Notes under the pieces: generated by a model
The model's input: the letters and a program-made list of their open reading frames with translations, nothing else
Told to the model about the DNA's origin: nothing
The model's database searches: none
Assembly: GCA_038232275.1 (NCBI GenBank)
Contig: JBBSIC010000033.1
Coordinates: 1-38,397, forward strand
Length of the DNA stretch: 38,397 nt
Reading direction: 5' to 3'
Source: DATLGB01 sp038232275
GTDB lineage: Bacteria > Actinomycetota > Thermoleophilia > Solirubrobacterales > Solirubrobacteraceae
Made by a program: the position numbers and the translations under genes
In this document: positions 1 to 7,220 of the stretch, one piece after another
Numbering within the stretch: position 1 is the stretch's first letter
How the letters are laid out: the number at the start of each line of letters is the position of its first letter

Positions 1-1792
1 CGCGGTCGAGCAGCTCCAGCACGTCGACCCCGGAGGCGGCGCCGAGGACCATCCCGAAGTCCGACAGCGCCGAGTAGCGCCCGCCGATCGACGGCGAGCC
101 GTGAAAGACGGCGCGATAGCCGTCGCGCTCGGCCAGCGCCTCGAGCGGCGACCCGGGGTCGGTGATCGCGACGAACCGCCGGCCGGCCTCCTCACGCCCG
201 AGGAGCGCGTCGACGGCGGCACGGAAGTAGGCGGCGAAGATGTGCGGCTCGAGCGTCGTGCCGGACTTCGAGGACACGAAGAACAGCGTCCGTGCCAGGT
301 CGAGCTCGTCCTCGAGCGCCTTGATCTGCTGCGGGTCGGTGGAGTCGAGCACGCGCAAGCGCGGCAGCCCGCCGTGTCGCGGCGCGAACGTGAGCGCGAG
401 CACCTCCGGGCACAGGCTCGACCCGCCCATCCCCAACAGCACCGCGTCCTGAAAGCCGCCCGACCGGACGTCGTCGGCCAGCGCGGCGAAGCGATGGGGG
501 TGCGTGAGCTGGTCCATCGGCACCCCGAGCCAGCCGAGCCAGCGGTCCTCGTCCGCGCCCGTCCACAGCGTCTGATCGTGCGCCCACAGGCGGGCGACCT
601 TCTCCCCGGTGCGCCACTCGCCGATCGCGGCATCCACCGCGGCGTCGAGCTCGGGAGGCAACGAGCGAGCGAGGGTCGCCACCTCCGTTGTGGACGGTGC
701 CTTCACGGACTGCGCGATCGAGGCGAGCAGCGTGCGAAACGCCTGCTCGAACTTGTGGACCCCCTCGTCGAGCAGGCCCGCGGTGACCTCGCCGAGATCG
801 ACGCCCTCGTCGGCCACCGCGGCGAGCACCGCGCGCGCCCCTTCGAGGTCCTCGGTCAACGTGACCCGCGCGGTTCCATGGGCCTTGAACGCCTCGTAGG
901 TCGCCGGGAAGATCGTGTCGACGGTGTCCGGCCCGATCAACGACTCGACGTACAGGAGGTCCGGGTACGCGGGATTCTTCACGCCCGTCGAGGCCCATAG
1001 CAGCCTCTGGGCCTGCGCACCCCGGCGGCGCAACGCATCCCAGCGCTCGCCGCGAAACAGCTCCCCGAAGCGCGCGTACGCGACCTTGGCGTTCGCGATC
1101 CCCACCCTGCCCTGAAGCCGGCTGCTCAGCCGCGGGTCGATCGCGGAGTCGATGCGGCTGACGAAGAAGCTCGCCGCCGAGGCGATCCGTGCGAGCTCTC
1201 CGTCGGCGGCCAGCCGGTCCTCCAGCCCTGCCAGGTAGGCCTCGACCACGCGCTCGTAGAGCGCGGTCGAGAACAGCAGCGTGATGTTGACGTTGATCCC
1301 GCGGGCGGTCAGCTGCCGGATCGCGGGGATGCCCTCCTCGGTCCCGGGTACCTTGATCATCAGGTTGGGGCGCTCGACGGCCGCCCACAGACGCTCGGCC
1401 TCAGCGACCGTGCCGGCGGTGTCGTGTGCCAACGCGGGCGAGACCTCCATGCTCACGTACCCGTCGTAGGCGTCGGACTGCTCGTAGACGGAGCGCAGCA
1501 CGTCGGCCGCCGCTCTGAGGTCGGCGATCGCCAGCCCCTCGTAGACCGACTTCGGATCCGGCGCGGTCGAGGTCGCCCGCACCTCGGCCAGCGCGTCGTC
1601 GTAGTCCGTCGAGCCGATGATCGCCTTCTCGAAGATCGACGGGTTCGACGTCACCCCGCGCAGGCCGTCCTCACGGACCATCCGCTCAAACTCGCCGGAG
1701 GTCAGCAGCGCGCGTCGGATGTTGTCGAACCAGACACTCTGGCCGAGCGCGAGGACATCGCCGATCGGGCTGGCTGTGAGGGGGGTGGCCAC
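1..1792 (-). CDS. tal-pgi: Bifunctional transaldolase / glucose-6-phosphate isomerase, 3' end cut by window edge
   Basis: The first ~370 residues are a transaldolase and the rest a glucose-6-phosphate isomerase; fused Tal-Pgi proteins are known in actinobacteria. Visible motifs are VTSNPSIFEKAI near residues 47-58, the Schiff-base lysine in NLMIKVPGT (about Lys147), and isomerase motifs GMGGSSLCPEV and SSKSGTTLEPHIF. The GTG start (1792-1790) gives MATPLTASPIGDVLALGQSV and has AAGGAG about 9 nt upstream. 597 codons are present of roughly 900 expected, and the frame is open to base 1. It links pentose-phosphate intermediates to fructose-6-phosphate and glucose-6-phosphate. This fits the transketolase remnant and the phosphoketolase operon further along. 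Family assignment is firm; only the C-terminus is unseen. Confidence 0.95.
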   Translation of the reverse strand, partial: MATPLTASPIGDVLALGQSVWFDNIRRALLTSGEFERMVREDGLRGVTSNPSIFEKAIIGSTDYDDALAEVRATSTAPDPKSVYEGLAIADLRAAADVLRSVYEQSDAYDGYVSMEVSPALAHDTAGTVAEAERLWAAVERPNLMIKVPGTEEGIPAIRQLTARGINVNITLLFSTALYERVVEAYLAGLEDRLAADGELARIASAASFFVSRIDSAIDPRLSSRLQGRVGIANAKVAYARFGELFRGERWDALRRRGAQAQRLLWASTGVKNPAYPDLLYVESLIGPDTVDTIFPATYEAFKAHGTARVTLTEDLEGARAVLAAVADEGVDLGEVTAGLLDEGVHKFEQAFRTLLASIAQSVKAPSTTEVATLARSLPPELDAAVDAAIGEWRTGEKVARLWAHDQTLWTGADEDRWLGWLGVPMDQLTHPHRFAALADDVRSGGFQDAVLLGMGGSSLCPEVLALTFAPRHGGLPRLRVLDSTDPQQIKALEDELDLARTLFFVSSKSGTTLEPHIFAAYFRAAVDALLGREEAGRRFVAITDPGSPLEALAERDGYRAVFHGSPSIGGRYSALSDFGMVLGAASGVDVLELLDR

Positions 1793-1966
1793 GGGAATCT
1801 CGATCTCCTTGGTCGCGGGTCCGGCGGTCCGGTGCGAACACGTCGGCGTCCCGCGAGCGGCATCCGCCTTACTTCAGCGTCCCTTTGCCGGCGGTTCTTA
1901 CGCTCCAGGCGCGATCGGGTTGACTTGTGCGCGGCCGAGCTGGCGTGGCTGCCACCGAGCCCCCGG

Positions 1967-2452
1967 CTACTCCGTGCCCGCGTGGTCGCTCAGGGGGTGG
2001 ATGACGAGCGTGGGCTGGTGAGCGTGGTGCACGACAGCGCTGGAGACGCTTCCGAGCAGCATCGAGCGCAGGCCCGTGAGGCCCCGTGAGCCTATGACGA
2101 TCATCGAGGCGTGATGGCGGTCGGCGGTTTCGATGATCGTCCTCCAGACGGGACCCGTGGCCTCGACGGCGACCGGCTCGGCTTCCAGGCTCGCCTCTCG
2201 CGCGATGCGTACGCCTTCCTCGGCGATCCTGCCGCCCACCTCGGCGGCTGCGCGGTCGAGCTCGACGAAGTTCATCATGCTCTCGGTCGCGCCCGACCAG
2301 GCAAAGCTGCCCAAGCCGGCGAAGGGCTGCCACACCGTCAAGACCAGCGAACGCCCGCCGCTGAAGAGCTTCCCCGCGCGCTCGATGGCGTGCCCGGCGT
2401 CCGCAGAGCCGTCGTAGCAGAGGATCAGCGGGTCGGAAGGAGGGATAGCCAT
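1967..2452 (-). CDS. Universal stress protein, UspA family
   Basis: 161 residues, a single Usp domain with a Rossmann-like alpha/beta fold. The N-terminus ILCYDGSADAGHAIERA is the usual first strand and helix. The C-terminal GSRGLTGLRSMLLGSVSSAV matches the ATP-binding G-X2-G-X9-G(S/T) motif, so this is probably an ATP-binding Usp. Cytosolic; in actinobacteria such proteins accompany hypoxia and stationary-phase survival genes, but no specific substrate can be inferred. The start is ATG with only a weak GAGAAG upstream. It lies 48 nt downstream of the ArsR-like gene on the same strand and may be co-transcribed with it. Confidence 0.92.
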   Translation of the reverse strand: MAIPPSDPLILCYDGSADAGHAIERAGKLFSGGRSLVLTVWQPFAGLGSFAWSGATESMMNFVELDRAAAEVGGRIAEEGVRIAREASLEAEPVAVEATGPVWRTIIETADRHHASMIVIGSRGLTGLRSMLLGSVSSAVVHHAHQPTLVIHPLSDHAGTE

Positions 2453-2500
2453 CGGCTTCTCGCTATGCGTTGGAAGGTGAAAGGAACCAAGAGCAGCAGC

Positions 2501-2863
2501 CTAACCGTCCTCCGACCGACCGAAGGGCTGCGAAGCGGCCTCGAGCAGCGAGCTCGCCCTGCTGTCGGGAAGGCTGTACCAGACCCGCCGGCCGTCCGGG
2601 CGCCTGGCGAGGAGCCCCGCGCGGTGAAGGAGACCAACATGCCACGACATGTGTTGCTGACCTACCGCGAGCTGGTTGGCCAGCGTCTGGACCGTGGTCT
2701 CCCCGTGCGCCGCCAGGTGCTCGACGATCCGAATGCGAAGGGGCTGACCGAGAATGCGCAGGCGGTAAGCGACCGCCTCGATCAGCGTCTCGGGAACCGG
2801 GTTCAGCCTGAGACATATCCCTCGCGCCGAACCGCTGATCGCAGGTGTACCGCTTTCTTCCAA
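2501..2863 (-). CDS. ArsR-family winged-helix transcriptional regulator
   Basis: About 120 residues with an ArsR/SmtB winged helix: VAYRLRILGQPLRIRIVEHL, then recognition helix QQHMSWHVGLLHRAGLL and wing RRPDGRRVWYSL. The classic metal-site motif ELCVCDL is absent (TTVQTLANQLAV instead), so the signal is unlikely to be bound at the alpha-3 site of ArsR. The start is uncertain. The frame is open far upstream but would overlap the divergent regulator. The best in-frame candidates are TTG at 2863-2861 or a CTG near the sequence encoding LNPVPETL. It lies upstream of the universal stress gene on the same strand and diverges from a SufR-like regulator. A short dyad lies at the chosen start. Confidence 0.8.
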   Translation of the reverse strand: MEESGTPAISGSARGICLRLNPVPETLIEAVAYRLRILGQPLRIRIVEHLAAHGETTVQTLANQLAVGQQHMSWHVGLLHRAGLLARRPDGRRVWYSLPDSRASSLLEAASQPFGRSEDG

Positions 2864-2876
2864 GTCAACTGGACTT
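2862..2876. promoter_or_regulatory. Short dyad between divergent regulators, candidate operator
   Basis: AAGTC-N5-GACTT forms a 5-bp perfect inverted repeat between the ArsR-like gene (minus) and the SufR-like gene (plus). It sits at the minus-strand start and about 55 nt before the plus-strand start. ArsR proteins usually bind imperfect dyads over their own promoters, so this is a plausible autoregulatory site. The arms are short, so chance occurrence is possible. Confidence 0.35.
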
Positions 2877-2930
2877 AAGCTACCAGGACGCCAATCATTT
2901 TTCCAACCGGACTGTGCAAAACTGGGGAGG

Positions 2931-3620
2931 ATGGACCTCCCTCCTGAGCCTGAAGATGTCCTCGCCCAGCCCACCCGGTCGCGGCTGTTCGCGGTGCTGG
3001 CGGAGCTCAAGCGTCCGGTCGAGACGCGAGAGCTCGCCGAGCGCCTGGCGCTGCACCCCAATGGCGCACGCTTTCATCTGGAGCGCTTGGAGGCCGCCGG
3101 GCTCGTCAGCCGGCAGCGCCGGCGCCAGGCGCGGGGACGTCCACGCGACGTGTGGGCAATCGCGCCGGAGGCCGCACCCGGGGGGCGACAGCCCCGCGCG
3201 TACTCCGATCTGGGTCGCTGGCTGGTCCGCACGATCTCCGCCAGGCCCGACCACCTGGCCGAGGTGGAGAACAGCGGCCGCCAGATCGGCCGAGAGCTGG
3301 CGCCCGTCGGGCGCCATGACGCCCAAGAGACGCTGCTGAGCACGATGAGCGCGCTGGGCTTTCAACCGCGGAGAGCGTCGGCAGCCGGCGGCAAGGTGAC
3401 CTACCGCATGGGCAACTGCCCGTACCGTGATGCGGTGCACGAGAACCAGCAGGTGGTCTGCACGCTGCACCGCGGGCTGACCCGGGGGCTGCTCGACATC
3501 CTCGATCCCGCCGCACGGCTGATCGGCTTCGAGCCGCACGATCCGGACACGGCGGGCTGCCTCGTAGCACTGGCAACTCGGACGCCCACGCCCGGCCACG
3601 GGGTGGCTGCCGCTCGATAG
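2931..3620 (+). CDS. SufR/DeoR-like HTH regulator with C-terminal Cys residues
   Basis: 229 residues. An N-terminal winged helix (residues ~8-80: PTRSRLFAVLAELKRPVETR, then HPNGARFHLERLEAAGLVSR) is followed by a C-terminal sensor-like domain. That domain has Cys163, Cys177, His180 and Cys210 (C-X13-C-X2-H-X29-C). SufR-type regulators of Fe-S assembly bind a cluster through similarly placed cysteines, so an Fe-S or metal sensor is likely but not proven. No suf genes are in the window. GGGGAGG directly abuts the ATG with no spacer, so the ribosome-binding role is doubtful: the message may be leaderless, or the true start may lie elsewhere. Divergent from the ArsR-like gene. Confidence 0.85.
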   Translation: MDLPPEPEDVLAQPTRSRLFAVLAELKRPVETRELAERLALHPNGARFHLERLEAAGLVSRQRRRQARGRPRDVWAIAPEAAPGGRQPRAYSDLGRWLVRTISARPDHLAEVENSGRQIGRELAPVGRHDAQETLLSTMSALGFQPRRASAAGGKVTYRMGNCPYRDAVHENQQVVCTLHRGLTRGLLDILDPAARLIGFEPHDPDTAGCLVALATRTPTPGHGVAAAR

Positions 3621-3667
3621 ACATCCTGCCTCCCGGACCGGCGACGCAGGGACGCACCCGGAGCAAT

Positions 3668-3685
3668 CACAAGCAGGTTCTTGTG
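3668..3685. promoter_or_regulatory. CACAAG-N6-CTTGTG inverted repeat upstream of sigma factor gene
   Basis: A perfect 6-bp inverted repeat with a 6-bp spacer, about 80 nt before the sigma-factor start and 48 nt after the SufR-like stop. It could be an operator for the sigma-factor operon or the stem of a weak terminator for the upstream gene. There is no T-tract after it, which favours an operator. Not matched to a known consensus. Confidence 0.4.
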
Positions 3686-3759
3686 GTTTCTGTCACCAGA
3701 CGCGGGTAGGTTCGTCTTGATCGTCCATCGCGCGTACCGGCCCCCGAGGAGAAGGAGCG

Positions 3760-3768
3760 ATGAGTTGA
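3760..3768 (+). other. Two-codon ATG-AGT-TGA mini-ORF overlapping the sigma-factor start
   Basis: ATG AGT TGA sits 8 nt after GAGGAG (3746-3751), and its TGA overlaps the TTG start of the sigma factor (3765-3767). It may act as a start-stop that loads ribosomes next to the TTG, or be the scar of a one-base deletion that moved an original ATG out of frame. Seen directly; function unknown. Confidence 0.35.
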
Positions 3769-4496
3769 CGAGCTCGCGTCTGATCTGCCGGAATCTCGGG
3801 CGTGTCACAGGATCGGGCGTGACACAAGAACTTCCGGCGCTGCGAGTACGTGGCGACGCGGCGCCGGGGCCCGAGCTGGATGTCGAGTCGCGGGCGTGGT
3901 TGGGTCGCCTGCGGGCTGTCGGCCCAGTGCACCGTTGCGCGATCGAAGAGCTCCACGAGCGCCTGCGGCGCGAGGCGCTGTTCCACATCCGCCGACGCGC
4001 CAGAAGCGTGCACGAGCTTCCTGGCAGCGACCTCGAGGACCTCGCCGTGCAGGCGGCGAACGACGCGCTGCTGGCGGTGCTGCGCAAACTGGACGACTAC
4101 CGGGGCGACAGTCAGTTCTGGACCTGGGCGCGAAGGTTCGCGCAGCTCGAGGCGCTGGTGAGCGTCCGTCGGCGGATGGGGCGTGAGCATGTGGCGCGGG
4201 ACGACCCGGATACGGCGCTGGAGGTGCCCGACGCCGCGCCCTCTCCGCACGAGCGCGCTGAAGCCCGCGAGCTTCTGAAGACCGTCAGCATCCTGGTCAC
4301 GCAGCTGACGCGGCGCCAGCGCACAGTGCTGATCGCGATCACGGTTTCGGGCGTCTCCACCGAGCTGCTCGCGGCCGATCTCCATACGACCCCCGGGGCG
4401 ATCTACAAGACCCTGCACGACGCTCGCGCGAAGCTGCGAGCGGAGCTCGCGCCTGTGCTGAACGCCGGTGAGGAGCTGCGGTGGACATCCGCCTGA
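3765..4496 (+). CDS. Sigma-70-family (ECF-like) RNA polymerase sigma factor
   Basis: About 243 residues from TTG 3765. Region 2 lies around DLEDLAVQAANDALLAVLRK and GDSQFWTWARRFAQLEA. Region 4 is LTRRQRTVLIAITVSGV followed by the HTH helix TTPGAIYKTLHDARAKLRAE. Start choice: AAGGAG (3752-3757) lies 7 nt before TTG 3765. An ATG with its own GAGGAG at 3760 reads only ATG-AGT-TGA, so it cannot encode the protein. GTG 3819 is a later alternative. The stop overlaps the DUF488 gene by 16 nt, so the two are translationally coupled. No anti-sigma gene follows; regulation by a partner outside the window or by expression alone is possible. Confidence 0.85.
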   Translation: MTSSRLICRNLGRVTGSGVTQELPALRVRGDAAPGPELDVESRAWLGRLRAVGPVHRCAIEELHERLRREALFHIRRRARSVHELPGSDLEDLAVQAANDALLAVLRKLDDYRGDSQFWTWARRFAQLEALVSVRRRMGREHVARDDPDTALEVPDAAPSPHERAEARELLKTVSILVTQLTRRQRTVLIAITVSGVSTELLAADLHTTPGAIYKTLHDARAKLRAELAPVLNAGEELRWTSA

Positions 4497-4870
4497 AGCG
4501 CGCGTACGCGCCGGCCGCGACGTCGGATGGCTATCGCGTCCTGATCGACCGGCTGTGGCCGCGCGGAGTCTCGCGCGAGCGCGCCAAGCTCGACGAGTGG
4601 GACCGCGAGCTGCCGCCGAGCACGGAGTTGAGGCAGTGGTTCGGGCACGAGCCGAGCCGCTTCGAGGAGTTCCGCCGACGCTACGTCGAAGAGCTTCGAG
4701 GCGACCGTCCGCGGCTCACGGAGCTCCGGCGACGGGCGCGGGAGGGTACGCTCACCCTCGTCTACTCCGCCCGCGACACCGAGCACAACGATGCCGTCGT
4801 TCTCGCGGAGGTTCTGCGGCGCGGGCTACCGAAGGCCGGGTCCAGCCCTTCCAGCCAAGGAGGATCGTGA
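4481..4870 (+). CDS. DUF488 family protein (YeaO-like)
   Basis: 129 residues. The N-terminal IRLKRAYAPAATSDGYRVLI and DRLWPRGVSRERAKLDEWDR, then LRQWFGHEPSRFEEFRRRY, are hallmark DUF488/YeaO segments, and TLTLVYSARDTEHNDAVVL is the conserved C-terminal part. Biochemical function is not established for the family. The start is GTG 4481, inside the 3' end of the sigma-factor gene, with GAGGAG 6 nt upstream, indicating coupled translation. The stop TGA shares its A with the ATG of the next gene. The three genes look like one stress-linked transcription unit. Confidence 0.9.
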   Translation: MDIRLKRAYAPAATSDGYRVLIDRLWPRGVSRERAKLDEWDRELPPSTELRQWFGHEPSRFEEFRRRYVEELRGDRPRLTELRRRAREGTLTLVYSARDTEHNDAVVLAEVLRRGLPKAGSSPSSQGGS

Positions 4871-5319
4871 TGGCACAGCGTGTGCTCGTCCTGACCAGCG
4901 AGGATCTCGCCGAGGCCAACGAGGTCCCCGAATCGATCCGGCCACTCATCGAAGCGGCGGAGGAGATCTACGTCGTCGCTCCGACGTTGACGAGCTGGAT
5001 GCACTGGCTGACCGACGACAGAGACAGCGCACTGGTGTCGGCCGACGAGCGTCTGCGGACGGTCTTCGACCACATGCGCGCGGGTGGGCTGAAACCCCAC
5101 GGAGCGGTTGGGGCCGAGAACCAGGTCACCGCGATCGCCGATGCGCTGGCTCGGTTCGACGCCGATCTGATCGTGCTCAGGCTCCACGTTCCCCGCAGCG
5201 AGCACGAGAACCGGCGTGAGCGCGGGATGGCCGAGAAGGTGCGCTCGCACTTCGACGTGCCGACGATCGTCTTCTACTTCGACAGCGAAGGGCACGTCGT
5301 GGAGCGCGAGGAAGCCTGA
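4870..5319 (+). CDS. Universal-stress-protein-like hypothetical protein
   Basis: 149 residues. Alternating strands and helices (QRVLVLTSEDLAEANEVPES, EEIYVVAPTLTSW, DADLIVLRLHVP, VPTIVFYFDSEGHVVE) suggest a HUP/Usp-like fold, but the Usp ATP-binding glycine motif is not evident, so I call it Usp-like only. The start is ATG 4870, overlapping the DUF488 stop (TGATG), with AGGAGG about 7 nt upstream. Third gene of the sigma factor-DUF488 unit. A hairpin follows within 15 nt of the stop. Likely cytosolic; function unknown. Confidence 0.75.
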   Translation: MAQRVLVLTSEDLAEANEVPESIRPLIEAAEEIYVVAPTLTSWMHWLTDDRDSALVSADERLRTVFDHMRAGGLKPHGAVGAENQVTAIADALARFDADLIVLRLHVPRSEHENRRERGMAEKVRSHFDVPTIVFYFDSEGHVVEREEA

Positions 5320-5329
5320 CACGGTTTCG

Positions 5330-5358
5330 CTTGTCGTCGGTAAGGCCGAGGCGACAAG
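5330..5358 (+). terminator. Hairpin between USP-like gene and FAD reductase
   Basis: CTTGTCG-N15-CGACAAG, a perfect 7-bp stem, with a further CGG/CCG pairing inside the loop. It occupies most of the 54-nt gap between the two genes. There is no U-tract, so it may be a Rho-aided or pausing structure, or an operator for the FAD reductase gene. It ends 15 nt before the next ATG. Confidence 0.4.
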
Positions 5359-5373
5359 AGACGCTACAAAGAT

Positions 5374-6645
5374 ATGAGCAAGCAGACCTTCGTCATCGTC
5401 GGCGCGAGCCTGGCCGGCGCAAAGGCGGCCGAGACCCTACGCGAGCTCGGCTTCGACGGCCGGGTCGTGTTGGTGGGCTCAGAGCCCGAGCGTCCCTACG
5501 AGCGCCCGCCGCTGTCGAAGGACTACCTGAGCGGCAAGGTCGGTCTGGACAAGGTCTACCTCCACCCGGAGGACTTCTATGCGAGCCACGACATCGAGCT
5601 GCGCACCGCGACGACGGTCGAGCGCATCGACCCCGGGTCGTCGGAGGCCGTGCTCGCCGACGGCGAGCGGCTGGGCTATGACCGGCTGCTGCTGGCCACC
5701 GGCGCCGGGCCGCGGCGCCTGTCGATCCCGGGAGCGGACCTCGACGAGATCTACTACCTGCGCAGCCTGCCCGATTCCGTCCGGCTCCGCGAGCGGTTCG
5801 AGCGGGGCGGCAGGCTCGTCGTGATCGGCGCCGGCTGGATCGGGTGCGAGGTGGCGGCGGCGGCCCGCCAGTCCGGCGTGGAGGTGACGGTGATCGATCC
5901 GTCCTCGGTGCCGCTGAAGCGTGTGCTGGGGGCCGAGGTCGGCGCGATCTACCGCGACGTCCACACCGACCACGGCGTCGAGATGCTCCTGGGGACCGGG
6001 GTCGAAGCCTGCGAAGGCGATCGCCGGGTCGAGCGCGTGCGCACCTCGGACGGGCGCGCGATCGACTGCGACTTCGTGGTGGCGGGGATCGGCGCGGTCC
6101 CGCGTGCCGCTCTCGTCAGCAACACCGACATCGTGGTCGACAACGGAATCGTCACCGACGAGTACCTGCAGACCGCCGTGAAGGGCATCTTCGCCGCGGG
6201 TGACGTCGCCAACGCGCGCCACCCGCTGTACGGCCTGCTGCGCGTCGAGCACTGGGCCAACGCGCTGCATCAGGGGCCCGCCGCCGCCCGCAACATGCTC
6301 GGCTACGCGAACCCGGACGATCCGGTGCTCGACCACCCGCTCGCCTACGATCGCGTCCCCTACTTCTACTCCGACCAGTACGACGTCGGCATGGAGTACA
6401 GCGGTCACGCCGGCGGCGGGGACGAGGTCGTGTTCCGCGGCGACCCCGTGACGCGGGAGTTCATCGCCTTCTGGCTCCGCGACGAGCGGATCCTGGCGGG
6501 CATGAACGTCAACGTCTGGGACGTCCCCGAGCAGATCCAGGCGCTGATCCGCTCCCGCCTGCGCGTCGATCGCAATCGCCTGGCCGACCCCGACACGCCG
6601 CTGACCGAGCTGGCACCGGACCAGAGCTGGCATGCCGACCGCTGA
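5374..6645 (+). CDS. FAD-dependent rubredoxin/ferredoxin-NAD(P)+ reductase family protein
   Basis: 423 residues, the usual size for BphA4/rubredoxin-reductase-type flavoproteins. The FAD motif is VIVGASLAGAKAAETLR (residues ~8-24), with family motif RPYERPPLSKDYL. The NAD(P)H-binding motif is VVIGAGWIGCEVAAAA at ~149-164, and the second FAD contact is GIFAAGDVAN at ~271-280. The C-terminal reductase domain includes VPYFYSDQYD. It should transfer electrons from NAD(P)H to a small ferredoxin or rubredoxin, but no such partner is adjacent. Start ATG with weak AAGAGA. The end overlaps the 5' fragment of a broken transketolase by 14 nt, so an intact tkt was probably once coupled to it. Confidence 0.92.
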   Translation: MSKQTFVIVGASLAGAKAAETLRELGFDGRVVLVGSEPERPYERPPLSKDYLSGKVGLDKVYLHPEDFYASHDIELRTATTVERIDPGSSEAVLADGERLGYDRLLLATGAGPRRLSIPGADLDEIYYLRSLPDSVRLRERFERGGRLVVIGAGWIGCEVAAAARQSGVEVTVIDPSSVPLKRVLGAEVGAIYRDVHTDHGVEMLLGTGVEACEGDRRVERVRTSDGRAIDCDFVVAGIGAVPRAALVSNTDIVVDNGIVTDEYLQTAVKGIFAAGDVANARHPLYGLLRVEHWANALHQGPAAARNMLGYANPDDPVLDHPLAYDRVPYFYSDQYDVGMEYSGHAGGGDEVVFRGDPVTREFIAFWLRDERILAGMNVNVWDVPEQIQALIRSRLRVDRNRLADPDTPLTELAPDQSWHADR

Positions 6646-6947
6646 GGCGCCGATAAACGAGCATGAGCGGTGGCGCGAGCTCGGTCAGCAACTGCGCGTG
6701 GAGGTCCGGGCGGCTGGGTGCCGTTCGCTTCGACGTTCGCGGCGTTCTTCGCGCGCGCCTATGACTTCATCCGGATGGCGGCGGTCAGTCGCGCCGACAT
6801 CCGGCTCGTCGGCTCGCACTGTGGCGTCTCGATCGGCGAGGACGGGCCGTCCCAGATGGCGCTCGAGGACATCGCGGCACTGCGCGCCGTTCAGGGCAGC
6901 ACGGTCCTGTATCCCTCCTGCGCCAACCAGACCGCCAAGCTCGTCGC
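6632..6947 (+). pseudogene. tkt: Transketolase remnant (N-terminal piece joined out of frame to a central piece)
   Basis: Two pieces of transketolase in different frames. From ATG 6632, INEHERWRELGQQLRVEV is the N-terminal helix seen just before the usual AGSGHPTSS motif, which is missing. From about 6712, one frame over, VPFASTFAAFFARAYDFIRM and VGSHCGVSIGEDGPSQMALE then NQTAKLVAA belong to the pyrimidine-binding domain. Most of the thiamine-diphosphate domain and all of the C-terminal domain are gone, so this is non-functional. The 5' end overlaps the FAD reductase stop. The neighbouring tal-pgi and phosphoketolase genes suggest it once served the same pentose-phosphate module. Confidence 0.85.
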
Positions 6948-7069
6948 CGCGATCCCGAGGACCCGGCGGTGCCGAGCAGGCCGCGCGGGACGGCATCCCC
7001 GACGACTGGATCGAGGCGGCGCGCCCCTCGCCGGTCTACGCGCTGGCACACCGGTACCGCGTCGCGTGA
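6948..7069 (+). pseudogene. narH: Fragment of respiratory nitrate reductase beta subunit
   Basis: Immediately after the transketolase piece, RDPEDPAV (frame from 6948) and then AEQAARDGIPDDWIEAARPS, followed by PVYALAHRYRVA (frame from 6971, ending at TGA 7069), read as the NarH segment that precedes the conserved LPLHPEYRTLPM motif. That motif and all Fe-S cysteine clusters are missing. A one-base shift lies near 6969. Clearly a relic: only about 40 codons of about 500 remain. Identity rests on my recall of the NarH C-terminal region and the adjacent narJ/narI order. Confidence 0.7.
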
Positions 7070-7076
7070 CCGCCAG

Positions 7077-7220
7077 AGCCCCGACGCGGACGTCGTCGAT
7101 GCCGTGTGCCTCACCCTCGGCGAGGCGTTGACCGCGGACCGCGCCCGCGCCGGCCGCCTGGCCGCCAGCGGGCCGCCGCAGGAGCTCGTCGGCCTGGAGC
7201 CCTTCGCGCCGCCCGAGGTC
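7077..7220 (+). pseudogene. narJ: C-terminal fragment of nitrate reductase chaperone NarJ
   Basis: About 48 codons, SPDADVVDAVCLTLGEALTA and then GRLAASGPPQELVGLEPFAP, resemble the C-terminus of actinobacterial NarJ, the chaperone that inserts molybdenum cofactor into NarG. The frame runs directly into narI without a stop, so the NarJ tail and NarI are potentially one reading frame. An in-frame ATG (7221) or GTG (7245) can start NarI itself. The rest of narJ is gone. Confidence 0.65.

Noticed and set aside
4468..4869. In-frame N-terminal extension of the USP-like gene
   Set aside because: It lies over the DUF488 gene in another frame, is Arg/Ala-rich, and ATG 4870 has a strong ribosome site.
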